From the NCBI GenBank assembly GCA_932294295.1, contig OW028576.1, forward strand, positions 27,473,227 through 27,537,226: 64,000 nt of DNA. The letters run 5' to 3'. The translations under genes and the position numbers were made by a program. The notes beneath the pieces are model-generated. The model did not search any database. It had not been told where the DNA came from and worked only from the letters and a program-made list of their open reading frames with translations. Below, in pieces: positions 24,276 through 36,539 of the stretch (position 1 is its first letter; each line of letters starts with the position of its first letter). Source of the stretch: Alitta virens (Eukaryota > Annelida > Polychaeta > Phyllodocida > Nereididae).

Positions 24276-26263
24276 ATGTCACTGACCTGCCAAATGGAGT
24301 TTCTTCTGAGATCTTTATGTTCCCCGATGATGTAAAATTCTTTCGTCTGCTGGATAGGACAGAAGATGACCTAACCAGAATTCAGTCAGACTTAAACAAA
24401 TTGCAAGAATGGTCTGATATATGGCTCCTGAAATTCCATCCGAGCAAATGCATGCAAATGCGTATACATAAAAGGCGCAATGATGCCCAGCTGCCTATAA
24501 GATACCTACAAGAAAATACCAGCGGAACACTCATCGACCTAACAGTGACTAAATAGGAGAAGGATCTTGGCATCATCTCCAGTTTGACATTCACGTAGCA
24601 TCAATAATAGGAAAGGCATCAAGAAATATGGGCATAATCAGACGAACAATCCACAATCCAGAGTTTATGGAGTCCTTATACAAGACAAGACATTCAAAGG
24701 ATTGAGGCAGTACAACAACATGCCACGAAGAGGGTAAATGGTTTCAGAAGTCAAACCTACTCTGAATGACTAAGAACACTGTGTCCTCCATCACTGGTCT
24801 TCAGAAGACAAAAAGGCAACATGATAGAAGTATTCAAGATTATCCGTGGGATATATGACAATAAGACAGCACCATTGCTGAAGAGGGATCAAGGCGGAAG
24901 AAGAGGACATAATTACAAGCTATTCAAAAGCAGAACAGAGAGACTAAATCTTAGAAAATACAGCTTCAACCAGAGAATAGTAGACACATGGAACACACTG
25001 CCGGAGAGGATGGTATCTGCAGACAACATCAACACATTCAAAATTAGATTGGACTGTCATTGGGCTAATAATCCAAGTAAATTTAATCCATTTGACGAAT
25101 AGTATTGTATATATGACAAGGGAGGGCAGCATTAGCGGCCCACCTGTATAGTCTCCTGGTTAGTGTGGAGAGTAAGAGTGTGTGGCTCTAACAATGGTTC
25201 ATTTATGAATATGTGTGTAATATAGATGTATATATATATATATATATATATACTTCAAATTGTACATACAAATACTTAATTGTATATATGACTAATCTGC
25301 ATTTAGTTTTGCATCCATTGTCATTTGTCTTGTTTTTGGTCAGGAAGCACCAGCAGCCTACCTCTGTATATAGCTAAACTTTTTTTGTGCAAATTGAGTT
25401 ATTGCACACTGACCGCTCCAAGTGAGATCTGGACATAGTCCAGTAATGCTCTAATTTAATCTAATCATATAAAAAGTTGTGTACCATGACAATTACGTCA
25501 CCTAAGATTTTAGGAAACTTGCTATGATAAAATGTATTTAAAGCAGTTTTTACTGTCTAGCTCAAAAGAAACGGACATTGTTTCATCTTTGTATAAATGC
25601 TGCATTGAGATCATTGACCATGTTCTGGCAGTGCAACACACAATTTTAGATGTTTTACCATATGTATTTTTTGTCGTAAAAGGTTATTTCGCCAGCAACA
25701 GCTCGACTGACTTGGAATGAATCAGAATATGGAGGCACCAAATTAATTTTTCCACATCAAAATGACATTTGGACGCCTGATATGGTTGATGAGAGCAGGT
25801 ATTTTTGTTATAGTTCAGAGTTAAAATCAATGTAATTGTAGAATGACTTAATTCATGCAATGCGTCTCTTATGTAGTTTAATTATTTTGTCATGTGTTGT
25901 TACATTGATGTTTCTTAAGTTTCCCACATGGATTTCAGTTTTTCTGTGTCATAAACAATGATTACTGATTACACTGCAAATATATTCCTGATTGGGCGAA
26001 CAATTATTGTGAACTATTTGTATCTGAACAAAAGGAAAAATACATAAAGTCACAGCATATATCAGTTTTTTGTCCACTTTTAAAAAATAGCTGCTTAGCA
26101 ATTGCTGTAGGACTAATTCTGACTGGCAAAAAATTAGCCACTGCTCGTGTCTTCTTCATTTCTAGCCAGACACAAGTAGATTAAGAAACTGTAACTATTG
26201 AATTGTGTCTAAGGCCTAATTAAGGCGACCTAAATTAAGAGATATACAAATAATTAACCAACT

Positions 26264-26541
26264 GTGCAGTTTTTTTTTGGTGCACCCTATTTGCAATGGC
26301 TTGGGTTCACGAGTGTGATCCCTAAAATCGTCTCACATAGATTTAGTCATTATGTAATTATCACAATTTTTTTATTCTCACAGTATGTGGGAAGTCTACC
26401 ACTGTTTCTTTGTTCATTGCCACTGGCTGCCGGTCTAAACATTTCCATCTGGGGCAGATGCATTTTCTTTATTAGGACTAGGCTGGCCTCCTGGCAACAA
26501 CATCAAAGATGTCCGCTTGAAGCATTAAAAAATATCCCTAT
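26264..26541. repeat. Intergenic block paralogous to 9234-9490, left part
   Basis: Second copy of the post-gene-1 block. It ends exactly at the target duplication of the solo LTR and continues after it at 27634-27790. Confidence 0.6.
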
Positions 26542-27628
26542 TGTAACAATCAGGAGTGTTACTAGTTTATTGTGCTGCACTAACTCAAGTTGTTTTACTA
26601 AGGTTTTCTTTGCCTAGGCCTAACTTGGCCTATTAACACGCTTCAGTGGTCCCATGTTGCTCATTGACAAGTGTCCTAATTGCTTTGGCCTCAGTGACTT
26701 AATCCTGTGCCTAGATTCTTCCTTGGTGGTTGGTCGATCACCATGATGCTTTTTTCTAATTGGTTAAATTGTTGAACTGATGACTGTAGACAGGAACACC
26801 TTATCACATCCAGCTCTTGTGTAGAGAGGAGTATGCTGGATTCTGCTCATGATGTCACCCGAGATTGGTCATGTGAGTGTTTTTTCTTTCTTATTATTTA
26901 TATAATGCCATGCAGTTCTGCTGTACAGAATGGTCCACTGTGACATTTAAAGATAAGTTGAGAATATAAGTAATTCTTATTTAATATTGGGCATTTAATT
27001 GTAGTAATACACACATGTTCACATGGCTGTCAGCCATTTTGACCTTACTAAATTAATGAGAGCTTACATGCTCCTAGGTCAATGGTTTGTATATATTTTT
27101 ATGAATGAGTTATACACACATAATTTTTGTTGATTTTGTTAAGCAAATATGTGGGTAAAATTTATTTGTGAATTATTGTGTAAATTTTCCTACTTTAGTG
27201 TAGTGTGGTAGCTGTGGGGCTATGATCAACTGTGCCAGCTGTGCAACTGGTTTTGCAACTCATAACTTCTTGGGGGTTTGGGTCATAAGACTGCCTCAGA
27301 CAGACTTGTGGGAAGTAGACTCATCGTCCGATTCAGCTAGAACGTGGGTCCACACAAGCAATTTAATTGAACATCAGCGTCATCAAGTTCTATGGAGTTA
27401 TACATCAGCGTCATCAAGTACGACCCATCACACATCCGAGCCAAGGGTCCTGAGTTCGCCATCTTGTGCCTAGCCAACGTCGGCTGTAGAGTGACTTTGT
27501 TGCAAGCTGTTGTTTTTTAATTATTTTCTCCTGTAAATGCATGTAAATGCTCGTAAATACTTACTGATAACTGTTGTCATTAAAAGTTGTTGTGATCACG
27601 AAGTGTCTTGTCCTCATATCCCATGACA
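26542..27628. mobile_element. Solo LTR with 5-bp target duplication CCTAT
   Basis: A 1087-bp insertion starts TGTAACAATC and ends CCCATGACA, flanked by CCTAT at 26537-26541 and 27629-27633. The paralogous block near 9485-9500 is continuous across this point, so the insertion is recent relative to the duplication. TG...CA ends, a 5-bp duplication and no internal genes fit a solo LTR left by recombination. An ATTAAA near 27579 may be its polyadenylation signal. Confidence 0.75.
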
Positions 27629-27789
27629 CCTATATATATTGAATTTATATAATGCTGTTAATACATTAAGTGAATAATGTATCTGAATCTGTGAGAAAAA
27701 AAGGAAGGCTTACTTTGCCTGCTTGAGAGCAGCAATGTTACCTGTCAGCTGCTCTGTTTGTGGGGGTTGGATACTCCACACACAGAGTC

Positions 27790-28645
27790 GTATATATTTT
27801 GCCAGATTTAGATTGGGGAACAAATTCGTGGTTATGCAATCAGGGTCATATACACAACTTGTCTGTTCGTGCATGTGTTACGCAATTCATTAAACGAGCT
27901 TGTCTATATGTAATTGGGAGCACTCGTGATTCGCCTACCTGCTAACAGGAACATCTGTGCGAGTGCACATCGGCGAATGGAACATTTGTGGTTATGCAAT
28001 CAATTGCCAAGAGCGAGCCTTCGTGTTATAGCATGAATCATATGAATTTGAGAGTAAATTCACGAGCTATGCTTGCACTCACACTCTCACGAAATTAAGT
28101 ATATCATTATGAAATGCTTGTTTTTACACAAACACGAATGCCTATAATTTGTCAGTTATATTATTTCAATACGCACATTATTTCACTTGCACAAATTCAT
28201 CATTCTTATTAACTTCATAGTATTCAAAACAAAACACAATGCAGAAGACAATGCAATAACTTTTATTGTGAGAGAATATAATAGTTATACACTGAACATG
28301 GCATGTGGACGAGTTACACCTACATGAGTGCAAGATTTTGCATGATGACATGTCTTGCACTTACACGAGTGCTCGTTAATTTAGGTAAGCAACCCCTACA
28401 GGCTCTTATAATGCCACACATCCACGAGTGTACGGGGTTGCAGCTAAACGAGTGCACAGATGTGCACTTGCACGAGTGATCATTATGACACATACACTAA
28501 CACCTGTGCTCGTTTTATCACCTCCACAAATTCGTCAATGCTTGTTATTTCACATGTACGAGTGTGCTCCTGCGGTGTCAAAAATAAATATTCATCCTTA
28601 GTAATATTCCTTAGGCTAAATTGACATTATGGGTAAGCTTATACA
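27790..28645. other. Unclassified repeat-rich insertion with CACGAGTG motifs
   Basis: Many CACGAGTG and GCACTCGTG-type words occur on both strands (27918, 28363, 28426, 28473). They resemble the subterminal arrays of the nearby MITEs. Ends were not resolved, and no gene is seen. Confidence 0.35.
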
Positions 28646-28993
28646 CCCTTTTCACATGGCAGCTATATTGGCATTTACACCTAATGGCGTTCTGTCCTGT
28701 CGAGAGATGGAGCTACGACCACACCGGTCTTGCTATTGTTTAATGACGTCATCCAATTGTAACGTCATCAAATGCACTGATTGACCTTTTGTTGATGACG
28801 TCATTGAACAATAGCAAGACCGGTGTGGTCGTAGCTCCATCTCTCGACAGGACAGAACGCCATTGACGTCTCTTTGCACTTCGACATTCACGGAGCACAA
28901 GATTAATGGAGAAGTAATGATGTCATAATATGACATAATCATAATTAGGTCATTGCAAAAATGCAAACATGGCTGCCGCACAAAAAGGGTGTA
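28646..28993. mobile_element. TA-flanked MITE containing a 71-bp-arm hairpin
   Basis: The ends are CACCCTTTTCACATGGCAGC and its rough complement (…GGCTGCCGCACAAAAAGGGTG), next to TA on both sides. Inside, 28683-28753 and 28794-28864 are inverted copies of 71 bp with one mismatch around a 40-nt loop. Left-end relatives occur at 19228 and 38055. The transcript would fold into a long, nearly perfect stem. Confidence 0.75.
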
Positions 28994-29039
28994 TTGTTAT
29001 TGTAGGAACTATTCAGCCTAGGATCATATATTATTGATG

Positions 29040-30460
29040 GTGAAGCATTAGCAGATTGTATATTAAATGGCACTTATTTAAACACAATTTGATTGTAATG
29101 TAATTGTACACAATTTGTCCCACCATACACCATACATATGAACACAAATCTGTTGGATGCTCTGCATTGAATTGTATGTTAGGTCCCTGCCTTTTTAATG
29201 CCATAAATGCAAATGATGTGCAGTAATGTAGTTTTGCCTGTTTGGATTTGTTTGGGACATTAATAATGCATGGTGTGGGTTAGGGTGTGGCTGGTTCCTA
29301 GCGAATTAAAAATATTATCAGATCCAACCAACTTTTATTTTTGGTATTGCCTTTTGACCAAAGGAACATGCATGTTCAAAGCCATTGTGTGTCTGTGTTG
29401 CTAAGGGCAACGTCATTGGAGCATTGTTGCTTCATTTTAAAATTGAATAAAACTAAACAATAAACCATTTTCTTTCAAAATCTACAATTAAAAATTGTAT
29501 TTGTTAATTGCTTTGTTAATCTTAAAACAAGATGTTGTTGCTTCATAGTTTTGTAACTTCATGCAATGCTCTGATTGGTTGGTAGCAATGATCAATATTC
29601 AAGACTCTTTTCATGCTACATGAAAATGCATAGAACATAAACAACTTAAAAGTGAAAATTGTGGGATATAAATAAGACCCCAGTGGATATGTGTTATATA
29701 TTTTGATATTCCGTCACTCATGGACAGATTGGCTTCAGAATTCATTTGTGGCTAACACCTGGGGAATATCAAATTATACCACATAACCATTGGGTCTTAT
29801 TATAATGGTTAACACAGTAAAGTTTGATTTATGTATAGGTGAATATTCATAGTTTGTAACTTTCACTCTTGAAATCCTACTACATGGCATTTGTTTTCCC
29901 CAGAGCACGAACCAGCTTCACATGAATTCCCATTCATTTATTTTTTATCACTATGGTGCCAAAAGACTGTCACTTTTGAGTGATGTGTTTACTTTGGTTA
30001 ATTCCATGTGATACTAATTATTAAAAAGTGGCCAAAGTGGCTGCTAAAGCCAGGTGGCTGCTGAAGTCAGGTGTACATAAATCTAGCATTGCAAATTATC
30101 ATGCACAGTAGCTGCAGTATGCCAGTTTTGCCTAATCAATACGTGTGGAGCTAGTATAGATATAGAACAAAGTTTGGATCACAAATTGCTGGTGTGGTTT
30201 CATGATTGATTCACAGTTTTCTTCCTAATGGCACAGTTGTTGAAAAAGAAATGTTTCACAGTATTGTCCATTGCACCTGAATAATGACAAACCCGGGTGC
30301 TGTTCCATTACAAAATCATTGTTGTGGGAGCCCTAGTTGTACTAGAAAGTAATTATATAAATTCTGCATCCATTGACAGAGTGAACATCAATGTATTCAC
30401 GTTTACAAGTGTGCAGCGGAAAAGTAGTAAATAATTTATGACATATTGTTGTTCACTGTT
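29040..30460. other. Intergenic DNA upstream of gene 3
   Basis: Third paralogous copy of the upstream block (see 3090-4870 and 10985-13960). It keeps the empty target site of the 9806-10983 MITE. No gene is seen. Confidence 0.6.
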
Positions 30461-30468
30461 GTGAAGAT

Positions 30469-30475
30469 ATTTAAG
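30469..30475 (+). promoter_or_regulatory. TATTTAA core promoter-like box of gene 3
   Basis: Same position (40 nt before the ATG) and surroundings as in gene 1. Confidence 0.35.
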
Positions 30476-30515
30476 CGTTGGCTGGCACAACTGCTTTGCA
30501 CACCCGACTACTGTG

Positions 30516-33500
30516 ATGGCACACTTCGGAGTTCTGTGTATTTGCCTGTGTTTGGCCACCAACCGGTTTGGTACGTGACTTTTTTATAACTCTCATGGTG
30601 TCATGCATGATTCCTTAGGTTGCTGTGCCAATATGTATATTTGTAATCCTTCATATGGCAAGGTGTCTCCCAGTCCTAATCATGGCAAGGCTGGTAACAG
30701 TGGTAACCCGCTGAAAACATCGAACTTTTGTAGCCAAATAAGACCAGATGCTGTAGAATTATTATCCAGTCAGAATCAAGCATTAAAGAAATTAAATCTG
30801 TTGCATTTTACTTACAGGAATTGAGCAATATAAAGGAATGTAGCATAACTGTACATTTTTCTAGTTATCAGATTCCATGATCATACATTAAAAGTAGTCT
30901 CCATGATCCTAGTATTCATACATTAAAGTAGACTGTTTCATCAGCCATTGCTTTGAAAGTCAAGGGTTGTAGCAGTGGTAGAGGCATTGTAAAATGAACA
31001 CTATGCAGTGTATTTACAGGTGTTGATGGTCTGAATGCTAGTCGATTCAGCCTTCGGCCAGTTCGGCCCGGCCGAAAGGACTCGTTTAACTGAGACGATT
31101 CGACCTACGAAAGAAGTCGGTTTGGCTTCCCATATATTAGCATTGAGACGGAACGGACCCTGTTCTGAGTCCATTCGGTCTAAAAAATGAGTCTATTCGG
31201 CTCTGACACGAATGTCATGATAGAATGATGATATTTACACCTACTTGTTTGCCGTAACGAGCCCTTTTAAAATAAAACGTTTTTTCCTCGGCAAATTTAT
31301 TTAAAGCACTGCATTTGCATTTATGAATTTCAGTTCGATCAATCCATTCCACCAGAACAATTGAAATAATATAAATATCATAAGAAATCTGAAATGTATG
31401 CATTCTCTCGATGTCCAATTAAAAAAACATTTAAATGACAAAACAATTATATAATAAATACTTTAACAACTGTAAATAAATAAAAATATATTACAATTGT
31501 GAATTGAGGATTTTTTTTATACTTGCATCATCTTTTTTTTTTTAAATTATATCACAAAGCATTTCCAATTGCATTCAATTCTTTCTTTATTCCCTTATCC
31601 AGTGCATCAAAGCATCAATAATTACAATTGTCGTGGTCTTGACACTTAAACAATAGCAATTGGATATCATTATACATTAAAATCCGATTCCTTTAATTTA
31701 GGATTGCATTTAAACCAGGAAGCTGAAACGTCTCAATTACAGGGGGCCAAACCGTCTCGTTTTTGAGGTCGATTCGGCCCCTATACAAATAAATAGAGAG
31801 CCGAATGGACTCAGCTGAAAAGCCGAACCGACTCAGCTGGCAGGCCGAATCGTCTTGTTTTGGCAGGGCCGAACAGGCTCAAGGCCGAAAAGACCTGCTA
31901 CCAATGGTCTCACCTCATTTTCAGATCTAATATTCATACTCATTAACTTCTGTTGTTCGCAATAAGTTGATAACTATATTGTAATTTAAATCCAAATTAA
32001 GATATCACTGGATTTTTGTCAGTTTTATTGTATTTGCCTAGCTTTTATTCAAAACTTCTGAGGTAGTGCGTTTATAACAATTTTATTTTGTAGTTTTAGG
32101 CCAGGATGACGATCATGAGTTACGATTGCTGAATCATCTTTTTAAGGATTACAATCGATTCGCGTTACCTGTCATAAGTTCAAAGAACAAGGTTCATGTT
32201 GCTGTTAACTGCATTCCCATCCTCATAGATAATCTGGTAATTTTACCTGTGTTACCTTAAATGTTATATTAAAAGTTATTGATGTTAACAAGTTAATTGA
32301 AGTCAGATGATTTTGACTGTCTACAATGTTCAATTTTGCAAAGCATCACAATAAAGGTCATTCTTATATTTATCAATAGCCATAGTGACCAGTGAGGTGG
32401 TCATTAAAATGCCGCTGGACAATCCGGTCATTCAGGTTCCATCTTTTCAAATTACAGTTGAATTTAAAGCTTTATAACAAATATGTCTCAGTAATTTGTT
32501 GTGACAGACTATGCTTTATATTGATTGCAAAAATGAGTGCTTTATGAAAGAGTAACTGAACAGTCTTCTCCGCACACATTAATGATTTTTCATAATTTTG
32601 TAATATCAATTTCGTAAACATCATGTTGATAATATTCATCTGTGTTTCAGAATGAAAAGCAACAAATGTTACAGATGTTTTTGTGGCTAGATCGTGTAAG
32701 TCTAACAACTGTTTTGTCTAGTTTTTTTTTCAAGTGGTTCACTATTCATTGCAGGTGTACTTATTCAAATGTATTGACTGATAGCTCCCTCTATTGGTAC
32801 ATGGTACAGTAGTTTAACATTACAATTACAAATTCATGAAATTGCAGCAAAAAAAATGTTCAGGTTTAAATGTTTGTATGCTCTCTCTACTTAAATTACT
32901 TCCTTTGTAGTTTGAACCTGTCAAAATCTTAAAAGTGACTGAATTATTTTTTAGTTAGACTGCGCAGGTAATAAAAAAAACACAATATAAAAACACTCAG
33001 ATGGTCAAGTGTAGGGGGGGTCCTGAGATGGATCTTTAGGCTAAACAGTTAGTAAGCACTCTTTTTAAAATTGTATGAACTTAATCCCAGCCGAAAGTGG
33101 TATACATGAGATGTAACATTGCTATGTGGTGCCTATGGCAAATAATAGACACTGTCAATGGAGTAAATACCCAGAGACTTAAGAGTAAACTTCATCTCTT
33201 CAATTCAACTGTATGTCTGTCTCAAGCAGCTGTACACTGACCAATCCTCAAACCAGTGGTATTGAGAATTATGTTACAATGAAAAAGGTGACACTTTTGT
33301 ACTTTGGCTTATTTCTAGTCTTGGACAGATGAAAGATTGACTTGGAACGAGTCAGAGTATGGTGACATCAAAGTCATCTTTCCATATCAACATGACATTT
33401 GGGCTTCTGATATGGCTGTTGAGAACAGGTATGTTGTTAAAGGTATCTTACATAACTGGAGTCATTTACATGGCATTACAGATCACTGTGTGGATTAATC

Positions 33501-34822
33501 TATGTCTGTTTAACATATAATCCAAGTGAGATTACCTATATCTCAAAATTTGTAGTTTCTGTGTTTGTGTTTACAGTTTTACTTTAGGAGTCTGACCCAT
33601 ATATGAACTAGGCTGTGAGATATAGCTGAAACCTCTAATTGAGCACATTTCTTATGTCTGTACAAGTATTAGAATCTCACATGGATTACATTACATGAAT
33701 AATTTTTTAATTGTTGAATTGAATATCCTGCTTTTGTCTGGAAATGTGAATCTCTTTATTTCCAGTGTTGACAAAATGCATTCGGAGATAACAAAAGGTG
33801 ACTTTTTGGCCAAAGTGTCTTCAAATGGTGATGTCTACATTTCTACAGCCGGAAAGACAATTACCGCATGCTCCCTCGACATGACATACTTTCCGTTCGA
33901 TCTTCACAAGTGCGTCATCAAATTTTCAAACTGGATTTACTCGTCTGACATCATACGTTTATTTAATGAATCCTACAAACTCGATCTAAGCCACTACGCG
34001 GAGAATTCACAATGGAATCTGAAGCACAGCTACATGTCAATGCAGTTGGACTTCTATAACAGCGAAGTCTTCGAAATGATCCTTGTAACTTTAAGTAAAT
34101 CTAAATTTCTTTTACTCAGACATTAAAGTGGTGCATACTTTTATTCTGAAGAGTATTTACGCATAGATGCAAAACCCCCAAAAAATGATGAGCAACCTGA
34201 TGTTCTTCCTACCACCTGAATCTGGAGAACACATCAGTCTTGGCATCACAGTTGTTCTATCATTTTCTGTTTTCCAGTTCATGATCATGGATAAAATGCC
34301 AGAGAATTCTGACAGCATCCCTGTACTCAGTAAGTATGTTGTGAATAATTGTTAATAGGCATGTTCAGTCATTAACAATTTAATGCAAAGCTTTTATGGG
34401 CATATACCGTCAGCATATTTGAATTTTTTTTGCAGCCATATACTTACTAATGCTGATGGCTATGTCATCCCTAATTCTGGTCATAAGTGTCATCGTCATA
34501 AACCATTACTACAACTGCACAAGGCCATTACCAAGATGGTTGGATCGATTGACACGAGAGGGCAGTGCTGATTACCTGGAAGATGAAACTGTAACTAAGA
34601 CTGAAATGCAAAGTAACAGACATGTTGTTGATGAAAATGGAAAGAAAGTACCAAAAAGAGTGGCTGAAAATTCAGATAATCTTCAAGAGCAATGGAAGAA
34701 AGCTCTTGCAAAGTTAGATAAGGTCCTCTTTTATGTGTTTTTTTACAATGAGTGTACTTCTCTTCATTGTTGTATTTTCTGCAATCCGTGTTTTGTCATC
34801 TCAGGAATTGTATTCTGAATAA
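30516..34822 (+). pseudogene. Nicotinic acetylcholine receptor-like subunit, gene 3 (two lesions)
   Basis: Exons 30516-30570, 32100-32236, 32651-32695, 33319-33428 and 33766-34094 are intact and equal in length to genes 1 and 2. They encode a signal peptide and a full extracellular domain with Cys-loop and no loop-C CC. Exon 6 survives only as 34185-34329. A deletion has joined intron 5, now 90 nt, directly to the codons for MMSNLMFFLPP, removing its splice acceptor and the first 62 nt, which encode most of M1. Exon 7 starts at 34436 and has a 7-T run at 34738-34744 where gene 2 has 6. This shifts the frame inside M4 and gives a wrong C-terminus ending at 34818. It is probably a recent pseudogene; a secreted truncated ligand-binding domain ending near 34126 is an alternative. 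Confidence 0.88.
31033..31902. mobile_element. DNA element with GGCCGAA-rich ends, in intron 1 of gene 3
   Basis: Flanked by GATGGTCT (31025-31032) and AATGGTCT (31903-31910). The intron of gene 1 is continuous here with a single TTGTCTCACC. Both ends are packed with TTCGGCC, GGCCGAA and GACTC-type words. The interior is AT-rich. Only a loose inverted-repeat match (GTTCGGCCC) is seen between the ends. The layout and the 8-bp duplication recall the element at 22409-24275. Confidence 0.65.
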
Positions 34823-35360
34823 GCCATCGATATATGCACTAATCTTCCAAACTCCACTTGGCAAAGATTAATGATAGGATTCGCAGGATTCTCCTTCATC
34901 CACAAAGTGGAGTCGGAACTGAACTGAATTAAACTTATAATGTCCTCACGCAGGGCTAGATTTTGATCAAAAGGACCCTATTAAGGCTCAGCAGGTTTAA
35001 TAAAACTAATGTATTTCTGCCAAAATAAGTGAACAATTTCATCATGTGGGTAACGTAGACATTGTTATTTTGCAAATCTTTTCATTTCGTCATTATTAAG
35101 TCATAACAGTAAAATATTGTCTTCTTGTCTAAACGGTATCGGTTTATAAAAATCAATTATTTGCAACAAGAAATATTGATGTATACAATTACTAAGCAGT
35201 TTATTTACATGTCAAAATTTAATGACTTTAGGCTACAGAATTGCTGTTTTCAGTATATTACTTTTCTTCAATTTGGTTCATGTTATCTTTGTACTGCAGT
35301 TAAATGTTGTGTACCATTGTTTATTGTTTTGTAAATATAAGACTTGTAACTGCAATAACT

Positions 35361-35366
35361 AATAAA
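35361..35366 (+). terminator. AATAAA polyadenylation signal after gene 3
   Basis: AATAAAAAAG about 540 nt after the broken reading frame, followed by TGAATACTTTTGG. It is a candidate only. Confidence 0.3.
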
Positions 35367-35961
35367 AAAGTATTTTGCAATGAATACTTTTGGAAAATAT
35401 TCAAATTCGATATATATATTTTTTTACACACAGTCAAAAAATGTTGAACCACTTTGCTGCAAAATTTATCTACTCCATATGAAGCTTCAGTGTAAGGTGG
35501 CTATACAGTCACGAAGAAATTATATATAGTCATAGTAGGGGAGATTGATAATCATGAATTTAGAGTCTACCCCCCTAAAAACATGGAGAGACATCACACA
35601 AACAAAAATGAAGTTGAATTATGATTTTTAGATAAGTGTAACCCCCTTGTACATATGCCTTGAAGATTTTGATGTAACATCGCTAATCGCGTACTCGCGG
35701 TATTCCAATATTTTGGTCTAATTTGGACTTAGGCACATTTAAATACCTGCATGGAGTTTTCCCTTAATCAGCTTTAAAATGATCCCATGAAGCTATACTT
35801 TGTTCAGGTTGTACATCATTTATGCGTAGCGAAATGTAAATGTAATAAAACGCATAAAAACTCTAGAATAGTCTTACTTCTGGATATGAAGTATACAAGT
35901 TGTGAAAAATTATATTTGTTTCAATTTATGTTAACGTAACCTCTTTCGCTCTACACAGCTT

Positions 35962-36155
35962 AGGGCAGTGGCCTAGCTCAGAGGTAGCGCTCTTGGCTTC
36001 CAACCGCTGGGTCCCGGGTTTGATTTGGTCGAGCCTAAGTTGGCTGGCTGTTTCATCCTTCGTCTCATTGCCATGGTCTCTGCCTATCCTATTTAGCCCA
36101 ACTGGTGCAGAAATACACGATGTAAAGCCCTAATCACACACACACACACACTCTA
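35962..36155 (+). mobile_element. tRNA-derived SINE with CA-repeat tail
   Basis: The head has an A box, TAGCTCAGAGGTAGCG, and a B box, GGTCCCGGGTTTGATTT. The body ends GATGTAAAGCCCTAATCAC, followed by a (CA)n run at about 36129-36150. The acceptor stem does not close as in a true tRNA, so it is a SINE and not a tRNA gene. A second copy is at 40107-40980. Confidence 0.7.
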
Positions 36156-36539
36156 CACAGCTTAATAATTTTGTAAATAATATATATTAAGAAAAACATT
36201 GAAGTTCCCACACGAATATAGCAAATTTAAGCCCCCTGTTCATACTTTTAGAAAACAATTTGAGTCAGTTGCATTGTTCAGGTCAATAATTTAAAAATCT
36301 GCATTAAAAAAAAAAAAGTTTTTTAAGTATATTATAAGATTCCGTATAAGTTTTCAATTTTAGCTTCTTACTTTTGGGAGTGAAAGTATTGTATCTGTTG
36401 CAGAGTGAATTTCAAGATATAGTCATTTGCGCATAGTACTCTCTTTGAAATCTCATCGAAATTTGCACACCTAAGATATTCTTCAACCTGTGTTGATGAT
36501 GTCCCTCGACTGTTCGGTGAACATGCGTCGCCATGCATC

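Larger units (their letters stand above)
21690..25465 (+). mobile_element. Degenerate CR1/L2-type LINE with split reverse transcriptase
   Basis: The N-terminal reverse-transcriptase part is at about 21770-21915 (KKISKLKTGKSRGPDNILP). The catalytic palm is at about 22200-22275 (NMDIKKAFDSVPHRRL). The motif with SGIPQGPVLGPLLFV is at about 22345-22400. The frame then breaks and resumes at about 24285 with FPDDVKFFRLL, where Pro replaces Ala in the usual ADD box. The C-terminal end (about 24950-25100) reads RIVDTWNTLPERMV. The element is riddled with frameshifts and has a 1.9-kb DNA element inserted in the middle. The 3' boundary is taken at CTAATTTAATCTAATC near 25450. It is inactive. Confidence 0.8.
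21265..25799 (+). pseudogene. Relic of a nicotinic-receptor-like gene (exons 2-4 only)
   Basis: Three exons remain. Exon 2 (about 21265-21362) reads ENDHDLRLLNHLFKD and then has an internal deletion that removes the N-terminal strands and shifts the frame before the NPAPLIHNL-like end. Exon 3 (about 21625-21669, KEKQQLL then a stop, MFASVDR) has a TAA where sister genes have a sense codon. Exon 4 (about 25693-25798) reads LTWNESEYGGTKLIFPHQND and keeps a GT donor. No exon 1 or exons 5-7 were found up to gene 3. A LINE fills intron 3. It is a dead tandem copy between genes 2 and 3. Confidence 0.85.

Noticed and set aside
28733..28981. 82-codon minus-strand open frame
   Set aside because: It crosses the hairpin MITE and has no features of a protein.
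35962..36035. tRNA gene
   Set aside because: A and B boxes are present but the acceptor stem does not close and a SINE body and tail follow.
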